This document shows positions 8,342-16,392 of a stretch of DNA of 64,000 nt, one piece after another. The stretch comes from Stutzerimonas chloritidismutans AW-1 (GTDB lineage: Bacteria; Pseudomonadota; Gammaproteobacteria; Pseudomonadales; Pseudomonadaceae), in NCBI RefSeq assembly GCF_000495915.1, contig NZ_AOFQ01000016.1, forward strand, positions 1-64,000, read 5' to 3'. Numbering within the stretch: position 1 is the first letter of the stretch; each line of letters starts with the position of its first letter. The position numbers and the translations under genes are program-made. The notes beneath the pieces were generated by a model, which worked only from the letters and a program-made list of their open reading frames with translations, did not search any database and was not told where the DNA came from.

Positions 8342-9043
8342 ATGACTCGACTGGAAATCCTGCCCGAGCGCGCGCCCGAACGGGTGCCGCTCAAGGGCAT
8401 GCGCAAGATGATCGCGGCGAAGATGCACGAAAGTCTGCAGACCACCGCGCAGCTGACCCACCACAGCGAATGCCGGCTGGATGCGCTGAAAACCCGTCGT
8501 GCCGAGCTGAAGGCCGAGGGCAGCGCGGTGTCCGTGCAGGACCTGTTGCTGCTCAAGGTGATCGAGACGCTGCAGGCCCATCCCGGGCTCAATGCCACGC
8601 TGGAGAACGAGGTGATCCACCAGCACGTGGCGGTGCATCTGGGCCTCGCCATCCCGCTGCCGGGCGATCTGCTGGTCGCCCCGGCGCTGTTCGACGCCGA
8701 ACAGCTGGACGGCGAAAGCCTGTGTCTGGCGCGCAAGGCGCTGGTAGACAAGGCCCTGGCCGGCAAGCTGCCGGTCAAGGAGCTGACCGGCGCCACCTTC
8801 ACCGTCTCCAACCTGGGGCTGTCGCGGGTGCACCACTTCACGCCGATCCTCAACCCGCCGCAGGTGGCGATCCTGGGTGTCGGCGGCATTCAGCGGCGGC
8901 TGGAACTCGGGCCCAGCGGCGAACTGGTGGAAGTCGAGTGGATGGGCCTGTCGCTGACCTTCGACCATCGCGCCGTCAACGGCTCGCCCGCGGCAGAGTT
9001 TCTCGATGATCTCTGCCGGCGTATCGAGGAGTACGCGGCATGA
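8342..9043 (+). CDS. acoC: E2 acyltransferase catalytic domain lacking a lipoyl domain
   Basis: These 233 residues correspond to the C-terminal acyltransferase domain of 2-oxoacid dehydrogenase E2, with a short leading segment resembling the peripheral-subunit-binding/linker end. The catalytic motif is DHRAVNG at 208-214 with H209 as catalytic histidine; the usual HxxxDG aspartate is asparagine. There is no N-terminal lipoyl domain, which is supplied by the preceding gene. The stop overlaps the next start by 4 nt (ATGA), so the ligase-like protein is probably translationally coupled. Confidence 0.83.
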   Translation: MTRLEILPERAPERVPLKGMRKMIAAKMHESLQTTAQLTHHSECRLDALKTRRAELKAEGSAVSVQDLLLLKVIETLQAHPGLNATLENEVIHQHVAVHLGLAIPLPGDLLVAPALFDAEQLDGESLCLARKALVDKALAGKLPVKELTGATFTVSNLGLSRVHHFTPILNPPQVAILGVGGIQRRLELGPSGELVEVEWMGLSLTFDHRAVNGSPAAEFLDDLCRRIEEYAA

Positions 9044-9807
9044 ACGGCATCGCCCGGTTCAGTGTGGGCGCTGGCCTGAATGCCGAGCGGGCCTTGTTAC
9101 AGCGCGTCTGCGACGGGTTGTTCGACTGCCAGTTGCTGCTCTGGCGCCCCACCGGCCAGGCGCTGGTGATGCCCGGCAGCTTCGAGCGACGGTCCGGTTT
9201 CGCCCTGGCCAGCCAACGCTGCGCGGCGCAGGGCTGGCCGATCCTGCTGCGCGACACCGGCGGCGAGCCGGTGCCGCAATCCTCTGCCGTGCTCAACATT
9301 GCCCTGGCCTGTGCACTGCCTAGCGGCGACGAGGTCGGCAAGCGCATCGACATCGCCTATGAACGGCTGCTCGAACCCCTGGCGCTGTGGCTGGCGGAGA
9401 ACGGCCTCAAGGCCGGTGTGGGCGCGGTGCCGGGTGCATTCTGCGACGGCCGCTTCAACCTCACCCTGGAGGGCCGCAAGGTCGCCGGCACCGCCCAGCG
9501 CTGGCGGCGCAGCCGTGGCGGTCGCCCGGTGGTGCTGGCGCATGCCGCGCTGCTGATCGAAGACTGGCGTGAGCCAATGGCCGACGTGGTGAACCGCTTC
9601 TACCACGCCTGCGCCAGCGACCTGCGCTGCCAGGCCGCGAGCCATCTGGCGCTCGCCGAGCGACTGGCCGATGCCTGGGCAACCGCCGCATCCCTGCCCG
9701 AATGCTATCAGCGCGTCCTCGCCTGGCAGGGCCTGGAACTCGGTGCCCGCGCCAGCACTTATCTGCCCGAAGGCCTCGCCGCCGGACGGCACTCCCCCTT
9801 GCTTTGA
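9040..9807 (+). CDS. Lipoate-protein ligase family protein
   Basis: This 255-residue protein resembles the BPL/LplA/LipB catalytic fold: a central segment (GAVPGAFCDGRFNLTLEGRKVAGTAQRWRR) carries the G-x-F-C-DGR and KVAGTAQR elements typical of lipoate ligases and octanoyltransferases. Encoded directly after the free lipoyl domain and the E2 core, with a 4-nt overlap, it is probably the dedicated enzyme that lipoylates K44 of the carrier. Whether it uses lipoyl-AMP, octanoyl-ACP or amido transfer cannot be told from sequence. It is the last gene of the operon; no E3 gene follows. Confidence 0.72.
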   Translation: MNGIARFSVGAGLNAERALLQRVCDGLFDCQLLLWRPTGQALVMPGSFERRSGFALASQRCAAQGWPILLRDTGGEPVPQSSAVLNIALACALPSGDEVGKRIDIAYERLLEPLALWLAENGLKAGVGAVPGAFCDGRFNLTLEGRKVAGTAQRWRRSRGGRPVVLAHAALLIEDWREPMADVVNRFYHACASDLRCQAASHLALAERLADAWATAASLPECYQRVLAWQGLELGARASTYLPEGLAAGRHSPLL

Positions 9808-9860
9808 ATAAAAACAACACGGCAGGCCATCCGGGCCGGCCATGCATCGGAGGAAACACC

Positions 9861-9965
9861 ATGAGCCATCCCACCCCTTACCCGCTCCAACGCAGCAACA
9901 CCCTGTTAGGACGATGTACAGCGACGCTCTGCGGAGCGTTACCGCAGCGACGCTACCGTCATTAG
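9861..9965 (+). pseudogene. Possible truncated 5' end of a lost gene
   Basis: An ATG preceded by an excellent GGAGG site opens a 34-codon frame (MSHPTPYPLQRSNTL...) that stops at 9963-9965. GC-rich, host-like codon use at the start gives way to unrelated sequence. This looks like the beginning of a gene that once followed the lipoate-ligase gene and was cut off when the next segment was acquired. It could instead be a short leader peptide. The product is not recognised. Confidence 0.4.
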
Positions 9966-10080
9966 CGCAGGCAACCCACACGCAACCAAACCGGATTTCT
10001 AGTTATAGAAGTTTAAATAACTAATCCAAAAGCAGTGATATACGCACACCCATGTTGCTCGCCATTACAGCGCGCAGCAG

Positions 10081-10096
10081 TGGAAGCCGCTTTGCC
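10081..10096 (+). promoter_or_regulatory. Possible sigma-54 promoter of the alcohol dehydrogenase
   Basis: TGGAAGCCGCTTTGCC has the GG-N10-GC spacing and a perfect TTGC -12 half, but only a partial -24 half. It lies about 95 bp upstream of the dehydrogenase start. An AcoR-type activator is encoded 8 kb away; no close palindromic enhancer is evident here. Confidence 0.4.
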
Positions 10097-10188
10097 AATA
10101 AAACCAATATCAGAAGAGTTCTAGCAGCGGTCGCTCGTTTAAGGAATGCCTGAAACGAGAAACAACCCCATACAAGGAAATAATAAAA

Positions 10189-12321
10189 ATGAAATTCAAA
10201 CAGTCGAGTTTAAGGGTACAGATAATCATGGCCGCCTCGCTTCTTGCGATCACGCCACTGCACGCATCAGACAGAGTCATTACCGACAAGGAACTGTCTG
10301 ACGAATCGAACACCACTGATTGGCTGGCTTACGGGCGAACACACTCCGAACAGCGATTCAGCCCCCTCAAAGACATCAACGTAGAGAACGTCAGCGGGCT
10401 CAAGCCTGAATGGTACGCGCCGCTGCCGGATCGCTCCGATATCGTCGGAACACCTTTGGTCGTCGATGGGGTCATGTACTACGTTGGTGAAATGAACAGA
10501 ACACGTGCGTTCGATGCACGCACGGGCAAGATGCTCTGGGAATATGACCCACAAGTTTCCAAGGAGATCATCGACAACAACATGAAGAAGGTCTTCTGGA
10601 AGCACAGCCGAGGCCTTTCAACATACGGGGATAAGTTATTCATCGCCACATGGGATGGCCGCCTGATTGCAATCAACAGAAAGGACGGCAAGGAAGTCTG
10701 GCAGACCCGAACCTTCGATCACGACCAGCCGTTGAATATCACAGGTCATCCCAAGGCCTTCGATGGCAAGGTATTTGTAGGCAATGGCGGAACAGAACTT
10801 GGGCCGATGCGCGGTTATGTGACCGCCTATGACACTGAAACGGGTAAACAGGTTTGGCGTTTCTATATCGTCCCTGGCAATCCCGCAGATGGATTCGAAG
10901 ACGCCGCTCAGGAAATGGCCGCCAAAACCTGGACTGGCTGGTGGTGGGAAAACGGCGGCGGCGGTAATGCCTGGCATGGCTGGACTTACGACGAGAAATA
11001 CAACCAGCTCATCTTCGGGACAGGCAACGGTGGGCCATGGAATATCAAAGTGCGTAGCCCGGACGGCGGCGACAACCTGTTCCTGTGCTCGGTCGTGGCT
11101 GTAGATGCGGATACGGGCGAATACAAATGGCACGTTCAGACTGCACCAGGCGACACCTGGGACTACAACTCGAACATGGACATCGTGCTGGCCGATCTGA
11201 AAGTCGATGGCAAGGATGTTGATGCGGTACTGCATGCGCCGAAAAACGGCTTTTTCTATACGATCGACCGCTCCAACGGCAAAGTGCTGTCCGCTGAAAA
11301 ATTCACTGACGCCAACTGGTCAACTAAATACGACCTGAAAGAACAGCGCCATATTGTTGCTGAGGACGCCCGGTATCCCGACGGCGAGAAGAATATCTAT
11401 CCTTCGGCATTCGGTGCTCACTCATGGCATGCGATGTCTTATAACCCCGAGTTGAATCTTGCCTTTATCCCCACCAACCATTTAGGCAACACCTTCAAGG
11501 ACGACGGTAAAAATACGAAGCCTGGCCACAAGATGGCGAGCCACAAGCTTTACCTGGGGTTGACCGGTTGGGAATTGACCAAGGACCCACATGAGTCACG
11601 CGGTTCCCTGCAGGCCTGGGACCCGGTCAGGAACAAGCGTGTGTGGCAAGTAAATCAGAAGAGCCCATGGGGTGGCGGAACCTTGACCACAGCCGGCAAC
11701 CTGGTTTTCCAGGGCCAGCCTGATGGCATGCTCAAAGCCTACGATGCCCGTACCGGTGACGAACTTTGGTCCTATGACGTGGGCCTCGGTATCTCTGCGC
11801 CACCGATTACCTACAAGCTGGATGGCAAGCAGATGGTTTCCCTGCTCGTGGGTCCTGGTGGTGCACTGGCCTCCAACTTCGGCGGCTCGGGTGAGCTGGG
11901 ATTTGAAAGTCATGGCTGGAAATATGGTGTGCACGAACGCCGCATCATGACGTTCTCGCTAGATGGAAAAGCGGTTGTTCCAGAACAGCCTGCACCGCAA
12001 CTTGCCAAGCCGATTATTGATGAGAAGTTTGAGGTCGATGCCAAAAAGGCAGAGGCAGGCGCGGGTGTCTTTGCGGAGAACCTCTGTGTTGGCTGTCATG
12101 GCGCCGGAGCTGTTGCGGGTATGAAAGCACCCGATCTGCGGGAGTCGCCGATATTGCTCAAAGGCAGTGAGAAGGCGTTCGAGAGTGTTGTGCGCGGCGG
12201 TGCGTTACTTGCCAATGGCATGCCCAAGTTCCCGGACCTGACAGATGCAGAGCTGGAGAGCATTCGCCATTTTGTTCGTCGGCAAGCGCGCGATGGTGTG
12301 AAGTCTGGCGGCGGACATTAA
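10189..12321 (+). CDS. PQQ-dependent quinohemoprotein alcohol dehydrogenase (type II)
   Basis: This 710-residue periplasmic enzyme has a signal peptide (cleavage near residue 26), an eight-bladed PQQ propeller and a C-terminal cytochrome c domain (CVGCH, with a Met ligand in NGMPKFPDL). The metal-ligand regions are recognisable: GTELGPMRGYV (Glu), GTGNGGPWN (Asn) and the catalytic Asp in GDTWDYN. The residue two after that Asp is Asn, not Asp, which favours calcium over lanthanide. The adjacent-cysteine pair normally found before the NRG segment is absent: residues 135-142 read VFWKHSRG. It should oxidise an alcohol and pass electrons to a cytochrome or azurin. Base composition is less GC-rich than the neighbours, suggesting acquisition. 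Confidence 0.88.
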   Translation: MKFKQSSLRVQIIMAASLLAITPLHASDRVITDKELSDESNTTDWLAYGRTHSEQRFSPLKDINVENVSGLKPEWYAPLPDRSDIVGTPLVVDGVMYYVGEMNRTRAFDARTGKMLWEYDPQVSKEIIDNNMKKVFWKHSRGLSTYGDKLFIATWDGRLIAINRKDGKEVWQTRTFDHDQPLNITGHPKAFDGKVFVGNGGTELGPMRGYVTAYDTETGKQVWRFYIVPGNPADGFEDAAQEMAAKTWTGWWWENGGGGNAWHGWTYDEKYNQLIFGTGNGGPWNIKVRSPDGGDNLFLCSVVAVDADTGEYKWHVQTAPGDTWDYNSNMDIVLADLKVDGKDVDAVLHAPKNGFFYTIDRSNGKVLSAEKFTDANWSTKYDLKEQRHIVAEDARYPDGEKNIYPSAFGAHSWHAMSYNPELNLAFIPTNHLGNTFKDDGKNTKPGHKMASHKLYLGLTGWELTKDPHESRGSLQAWDPVRNKRVWQVNQKSPWGGGTLTTAGNLVFQGQPDGMLKAYDARTGDELWSYDVGLGISAPPITYKLDGKQMVSLLVGPGGALASNFGGSGELGFESHGWKYGVHERRIMTFSLDGKAVVPEQPAPQLAKPIIDEKFEVDAKKAEAGAGVFAENLCVGCHGAGAVAGMKAPDLRESPILLKGSEKAFESVVRGGALLANGMPKFPDLTDAELESIRHFVRRQARDGVKSGGGH

Positions 12322-12358
12322 GCCGGCCACTTTCAATCGCCAACCACACCGTTGAACC

Positions 12359-12393
12359 GGTAACGCCTACGAGAGATGTAGCCAGGCGTTACC
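12359..12393. terminator. Perfect 10-bp inverted repeat after the alcohol dehydrogenase
   Basis: GGTAACGCCT (12359-12368) and AGGCGTTACC (12384-12393) form a perfect 10-bp stem with a 15-nt loop, 37 bp after the stop. There is no T-run. It may be a terminator or a mobile palindromic repeat; a second, unrelated stem follows 17 bp later. Confidence 0.45.
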
Positions 12394-12410
12394 AATGAGC
12401 AGAAACGCAC

Positions 12411-12455
12411 GCGAATATCGTTCATGTAACAGGCCTTCCAACTAACGATATTCGC
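12411..12455. promoter_or_regulatory. Perfect 12-bp inverted repeat upstream of the OprB porin
   Basis: GCGAATATCGTT (12411-12422) and AACGATATTCGC (12444-12455) form a perfect 12-bp inverted repeat with a 21-nt spacer, 35 bp before the porin start. It could be a split operator for a dimeric regulator or an RNA stem in the leader. No known regulator site was recognised. Confidence 0.5.
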
Positions 12456-12490
12456 TGCACCCGCACCGTTACATCCGAAGGATCAGAACA

Positions 12491-13759
12491 ATGACAACAA
12501 GCCTGCGCTTCGGCAGCGGCGTTCTCGCCGCCTGCCTGTTCACTTCTGCCCACGCGGCCGAGTATTCACCCGATCAGTTCCTCTTCGGCGACTGGAACGG
12601 CAGCCGTACCCGCCTGCATGAGGCCGGCGTCGACCTGCAGATCACCTACGTCAACGAACTGGCCTGGAACACCCAGGGCGGCGATGACCATACCGGCACC
12701 TACTCCGATCAGTTGATGTTCGATGCCGCGCTGGACCTGGAGAAACTGCTCGGCTGGTCCGGCGCCGGTTTCCGCTTCAGCGTGGTCAACCGCAACGGCG
12801 AGAACCTCAACGCCGAGGCCGATCTCGGCGTCCTGCTGCAACCCCAGGAAATTCACGGCTACGGCAGCGTCACCCGACTGGTGCAGTTCTATTACCAGCA
12901 AGCACTGCTGGACGACCGCCTGCTGGTCAAGCTCGGCCGTTTGCCCATGAGCGGCGAGATCTTCCCCTTCGCCTGCCCGTTCCAGAACCTCGGGTTCTGC
13001 GGCACGGTGCCCGGCTATGTCACGCCGAACTGGTTCACCTGGCCGATCAGCCAATGGGGCGCCACCGCGCGTTACCAGCTGGACGCAGAGTGGTCGCTGC
13101 AGACCGCGCTTTATCAGGTCAATCCGCGTTTCACCGAGCGTGAGCAGGGCCTGAATTTCGGCAGCCCGTCGGGCACCACCGGCTACCACGCCGTTGCTGA
13201 ACTGGGCTGGACGCCGACCTTCGCCGGCCAACCCGGCGCCTACCGTCTGGGCCTCTGGCGCAATACCGGCGATTTCGAGGACATCTACCGTGACGCTGCC
13301 GGCCGGCCGATGGCGCTTTCCGGCGCGCCAGCCGCCGAACACGACAAGGCCACCGGCGGCTATCTGATGGCCGAACAGCAGCTCTGGCAGAGCAGCGCGG
13401 TGGCCGAGCGACGCTTGAAGCTGTTCGCCAACTTCATCCAGTCCGACCCGGACGTGACCTATATCGAGCGCATCTGGCAGGTTGGCGGCATCCTCTCCGC
13501 CCCCTTCGCCTCGCGCCCGAATGACGAGCTCGGCCTGGGCCTCGGCCGCCTGGAAATCAACGACGACGCCCGCAAGCACCTGCGCGAACAGGGCGAGCCG
13601 GTGCCGGACGTGGAATACCCCGCCGAACTCTACTACCGCGTCGCCCTCACGCCGGCCATCTCGCTGACGCCGAACATCCAGTACTTCCACCGCCCCGGCG
13701 GCTTCGACGAGGCGGAGGACGTGGTGGTCGTAGGGCTGAAGACGGTGGTCAGCTTCTGA
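12491..13759 (+). CDS. OprB-family carbohydrate-selective porin
   Basis: This 422-residue outer-membrane beta-barrel has a signal peptide ending SAHA near residue 23 and the family's N-terminal FGDWNGSRTRL signature. It ends in a C-terminal aromatic residue (VVSF) as expected for barrel insertion. OprB porins pass glucose and other sugars or small polyols. Following a periplasmic alcohol dehydrogenase, it may admit the same substrate. AAGGA precedes the ATG. Confidence 0.85.
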   Translation: MTTSLRFGSGVLAACLFTSAHAAEYSPDQFLFGDWNGSRTRLHEAGVDLQITYVNELAWNTQGGDDHTGTYSDQLMFDAALDLEKLLGWSGAGFRFSVVNRNGENLNAEADLGVLLQPQEIHGYGSVTRLVQFYYQQALLDDRLLVKLGRLPMSGEIFPFACPFQNLGFCGTVPGYVTPNWFTWPISQWGATARYQLDAEWSLQTALYQVNPRFTEREQGLNFGSPSGTTGYHAVAELGWTPTFAGQPGAYRLGLWRNTGDFEDIYRDAAGRPMALSGAPAAEHDKATGGYLMAEQQLWQSSAVAERRLKLFANFIQSDPDVTYIERIWQVGGILSAPFASRPNDELGLGLGRLEINDDARKHLREQGEPVPDVEYPAELYYRVALTPAISLTPNIQYFHRPGGFDEAEDVVVVGLKTVVSF

Positions 13760-13768
13760 CCGGCGCAT

Positions 13769-13812
13769 GAAGCGCGGCGACCGGGCGCAAAGCCGGTCGC
13801 CGCCTGCGCTTC
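13769..13812. terminator. Strong GC hairpin between convergent porin and transporter genes
   Basis: An 11-bp perfect stem (13774-13784 with 13793-13803, 8-nt loop) is extended by an outer GAAGC/GCTTC pair across a small bulge. It sits exactly between two convergent stops and is a likely bidirectional terminator. Confidence 0.65.
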
Positions 13813-13814
13813 GC

Positions 13815-15134
13815 TCAAGCGCCACTCCCCACAACTGCCCCCACCCTTACCTCGGTTTGCCTGTCCGCCTGCTTGCCGAGCTGCCAGCCGAGATAGCCCC
13901 AGAGCAGCGCGCAGATTGCGCCGGCCACGGCGACCAGGCCGGCGCCCTGACCAAACATGTCCAGTGCAGTCTTTCCCCAACCGCTGACGGCATCACCGGC
14001 GCGATAGACGACCGTGTCGATGACGTTCTTCGCCTTGTACTTGCTCTCCGCATCCAGCGGCGCGAAGAGCATTTCGCGGCCGGGCCGGACGAAAGCGTAC
14101 TCGCCGATCCGGCGCACAATCATCAGCGCCGCGAGCAAAGCGAAGCTGGGCATCAGCGCCAGGCCAATAAAGCCGACGCAGACAAGCAGCGGCACGATCG
14201 CAAGCAACACGCGCACGCCCAGCGTCTGCGCCAGCCGTCCGGTGATGAACAGCTGAGACACCAGTGCCCCGGCCTGGACGACCACATCAATAGTGCCGAA
14301 CACCCGAACCTGCGCCGCCCGGTCGGGGAACAGTTCGGCCACCAGACGCGCCTGCTCGAAATAGAGAAAGGTCGTCACCGTGGCCAGCAGCACCACGAAG
14401 CCGGCGATGCCGAGCAGATAAGGCGACTGCAGCACCCGCGTCATCCCGCTGAACGGGTTGCCCGGCACCGGCTTGCGCGTGCTCTCCGCCGGGGTCGCGC
14501 CAGGCCGCCCTGCTCCGCCGACTTCACGCCAGCGCATGAGCGAGAACTTGAGTGCCAGCGCGCCGCCCAGCAGCAGCGCGGCGAGCAGCATCAACCCCGC
14601 TTCTCCCAGACTGCCGATCAGCAACGCGCTGAGCGCGGGCCCGACCAGCCCGCCGACGCTCGCCCCGGCAGCGATAAAGGCGAATAGCCGCTTGGCCTGG
14701 GCGCCGTCGAACACGTCCGCCATCAGGCTCCAGGCCACGGACACGACGAACAGGTTGTAGACCGAGATCCACACGTAGAACACCCGCGCCAGCCAGGGGT
14801 TTTCGCCCTGCAGCAGAAACAGCACTGAGAACAGCAGCAGGTTCAAACAGAAGAAGCCGTACACCCAGTCGACGAAATGCAGCCGCGGTACGCGCGAGCT
14901 GAGCCAGGCAAACAGAGGCACGACCGCCAGCATGACGAAGAAGGTGGCGGTAAACAGCCATTGCAGGTTCTCCACCCCCGCCGCGATGCCCATCGATTCG
15001 CGTATCGGGCGCAGCATGAAGTAGCCGGCGAACAGGCAGAAGAACAGTAGGAAACCACTCAGTGCCGGACGCAGCTCGTGTTCCTCGGCATTGATCGTGG
15101 CGCTCAGGCGATGCACAACGGATGGTGTGCTCAT
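13815..15134 (-). CDS. NTP/NDP exchange-like major facilitator transporter
   Basis: This 439-residue integral membrane protein has about 12 hydrophobic segments. It starts with a conserved-looking block (GYFMLRPIRESMGI, about 38-51) seen in the MFS-like proteins often annotated as ATP:ADP antiporter/NTP-NDP exchange family members of free-living proteobacteria. The substrate is unknown; in non-parasitic bacteria nucleotide exchange is not established. It is probably monocistronic, with the SDR gene 63 bp upstream on the same strand. Confidence 0.65.
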   Translation of the reverse strand: MSTPSVVHRLSATINAEEHELRPALSGFLLFFCLFAGYFMLRPIRESMGIAAGVENLQWLFTATFFVMLAVVPLFAWLSSRVPRLHFVDWVYGFFCLNLLLFSVLFLLQGENPWLARVFYVWISVYNLFVVSVAWSLMADVFDGAQAKRLFAFIAAGASVGGLVGPALSALLIGSLGEAGLMLLAALLLGGALALKFSLMRWREVGGAGRPGATPAESTRKPVPGNPFSGMTRVLQSPYLLGIAGFVVLLATVTTFLYFEQARLVAELFPDRAAQVRVFGTIDVVVQAGALVSQLFITGRLAQTLGVRVLLAIVPLLVCVGFIGLALMPSFALLAALMIVRRIGEYAFVRPGREMLFAPLDAESKYKAKNVIDTVVYRAGDAVSGWGKTALDMFGQGAGLVAVAGAICALLWGYLGWQLGKQADRQTEVRVGAVVGSGA

Positions 15135-15197
15135 GGGCGCGCTCCTGAAAAAGGATGAGAGGTAACAGGGCGCGAGCGCAAGGCCGCGCCCGAGGGT

Positions 15198-16244
15198 TCA
15201 GGGATAGCGCACGCCGGTCAGGCGTTCCGACAGCTGCCACAGTTCGGCGGCATCGGCCTGTTTCGCGGCAGCTTCTGGAACCCTGGCAAAGCCCAGCGGG
15301 CCGCGTTTCTCCTCCTCGCCGGTCGGCCCGTAATACGCGCCGCCGACCGCTTCCGGCGCGGTCGCCGCATACAAGGTCGGCAGTGCACCCTGGGCGGCGG
15401 AGTGGTATTCGTCGCGGTCCTTGGCCCAGTTGGCGGCGAACTCGCTATCCAGCCCCGGCCCGCGCTCGACCAGTTCGGTGACCGCGACTCCAGGGTGCGC
15501 GGCAATGCTGCGAATGCCCCAGCCGGCGGTATCGCTGTGGCGCTGCAACTCCATTGCCCACATCAGCACCGCCAGTTTGGATTGCGCGTAGGTGGCGTAG
15601 GGGTCGTAGCCCTGCTCGGCCTGCAGGTCAGCGAAGTTCAAGCGGCCTCGACCCGCCGCGATGCTGGACAGGCTGATCACCCGGGCATCGTCGCTTTCCA
15701 GCAGCAGCGGCATCAGCAATGCGGTCAGGGCGAACGGGCCGAGGTAGTTGGTCGCCAGCTGCAGCTCGTGGCCATCGGCCGAGGTGCCGCGCTCTGGCGG
15801 TGCCATGATCGCCGCGTTGTTGATCAGCACATCCAGGCGCGGCAAACGCTCTTGAAGGCGCTCGGCGAGGCTGCGCACCGAGGCCAGGTTGGCCAGATCC
15901 ACTGCCTCGAACTGCACGCGGGCATCCGGCACCTGTTCGCGTATTCGCTCGATCGTCTCCTGCCCGCGCTCGGCGTTGCGCGCGGCAATGATGACCTCCG
16001 CGCCAGCGCGCGACAGCGCCAGTGCATCCTCGTAACCCATACCGCTGGTGCCGCCGGTGACCAGCACGATGCGGTCGGTCTGAGCCGGCATGTCGTCCAG
16101 GCTCCAGTCAGGTTTCGGCGATGGCCGGTTGGCGGCTTCGACGGCCAGCGTTCCAGCCAGCGCCACCCCGGCGATCAGCGTTCTGGCCAGCTTCATCAAT
16201 GGCCGGGCATGGCCGCCCGGCTCGGTTGCGTTTCTCTGCGCCAT
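15198..16244 (-). CDS. Short-chain dehydrogenase with an export-like N-terminus
   Basis: This 348-residue SDR resembles retinol-dehydrogenase/WW-oxidoreductase-like enzymes: cofactor motif TGGTSGMG near 64-71, NNAA, and the catalytic YAQSK. Unusually the fold is preceded by about 55 residues including a hydrophobic stretch (MKLARTLIAGVALAGTLA, from residue 17) that looks like a signal peptide or anchor. The first ATG has a good GAGGA ribosome site; starting at the second (16196) would leave a cleaner signal. It is divergent from a LysR gene that probably controls it. The substrate is unknown. Confidence 0.78.
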   Translation of the reverse strand: MAQRNATEPGGHARPLMKLARTLIAGVALAGTLAVEAANRPSPKPDWSLDDMPAQTDRIVLVTGGTSGMGYEDALALSRAGAEVIIAARNAERGQETIERIREQVPDARVQFEAVDLANLASVRSLAERLQERLPRLDVLINNAAIMAPPERGTSADGHELQLATNYLGPFALTALLMPLLLESDDARVISLSSIAAGRGRLNFADLQAEQGYDPYATYAQSKLAVLMWAMELQRHSDTAGWGIRSIAAHPGVAVTELVERGPGLDSEFAANWAKDRDEYHSAAQGALPTLYAATAPEAVGGAYYGPTGEEEKRGPLGFARVPEAAAKQADAAELWQLSERLTGVRYP

Positions 16245-16303
16245 GATCGTTTCCTCTTCATCGTGAATGGCTTGCCTCAGGCAGAGGCGGCCGACGGATG
16301 GAG

Positions 16304-16368
16304 TATCAGCGTACGATCAGATACTGATAATCCAGGCAAACATGGACGGGCTGTTCGCCCAATCGTAC
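16304..16368. promoter_or_regulatory. Inverted repeats in the SDR-LysR divergent region
   Basis: TATCAG (16304-16309) pairs with CTGATA (16324-16329), and GTACGAT (16311-16317) pairs with ATCGTAC (16362-16368). Nested dyads like these in a LysR-divergent spacer are the expected place for LysR binding. No experimental site is known to me. Confidence 0.45.
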
Positions 16369-16392
16369 AGTTGACGAATTCAAGGAGGCTCC

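Larger units (their letters stand above)
9808..10188. other. 381-bp spacer with a gene remnant and a change in base composition
   Basis: The spacer holds a short frame with a strong ribosome site (9861-9965), a small hairpin around 9920-9940 and a duplicated CAGCGACGCT. Downstream is AT-richer DNA (about 9990-10188) that contains a -24/-12-like box and the ribosome site of the alcohol dehydrogenase. No other gene is visible. Confidence 0.5.

Noticed and set aside
10189..12321. Lanthanide (XoxF-type) dependence of the PQQ enzyme
   Set aside because: The residue two positions after the catalytic Asp is Asn (WDYN), not the extra Asp seen in lanthanide enzymes.
12566..13834. Long antisense frame across the OprB porin
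   Set aside because: It is a mirror frame with biased composition; the plus-strand porin is well supported.
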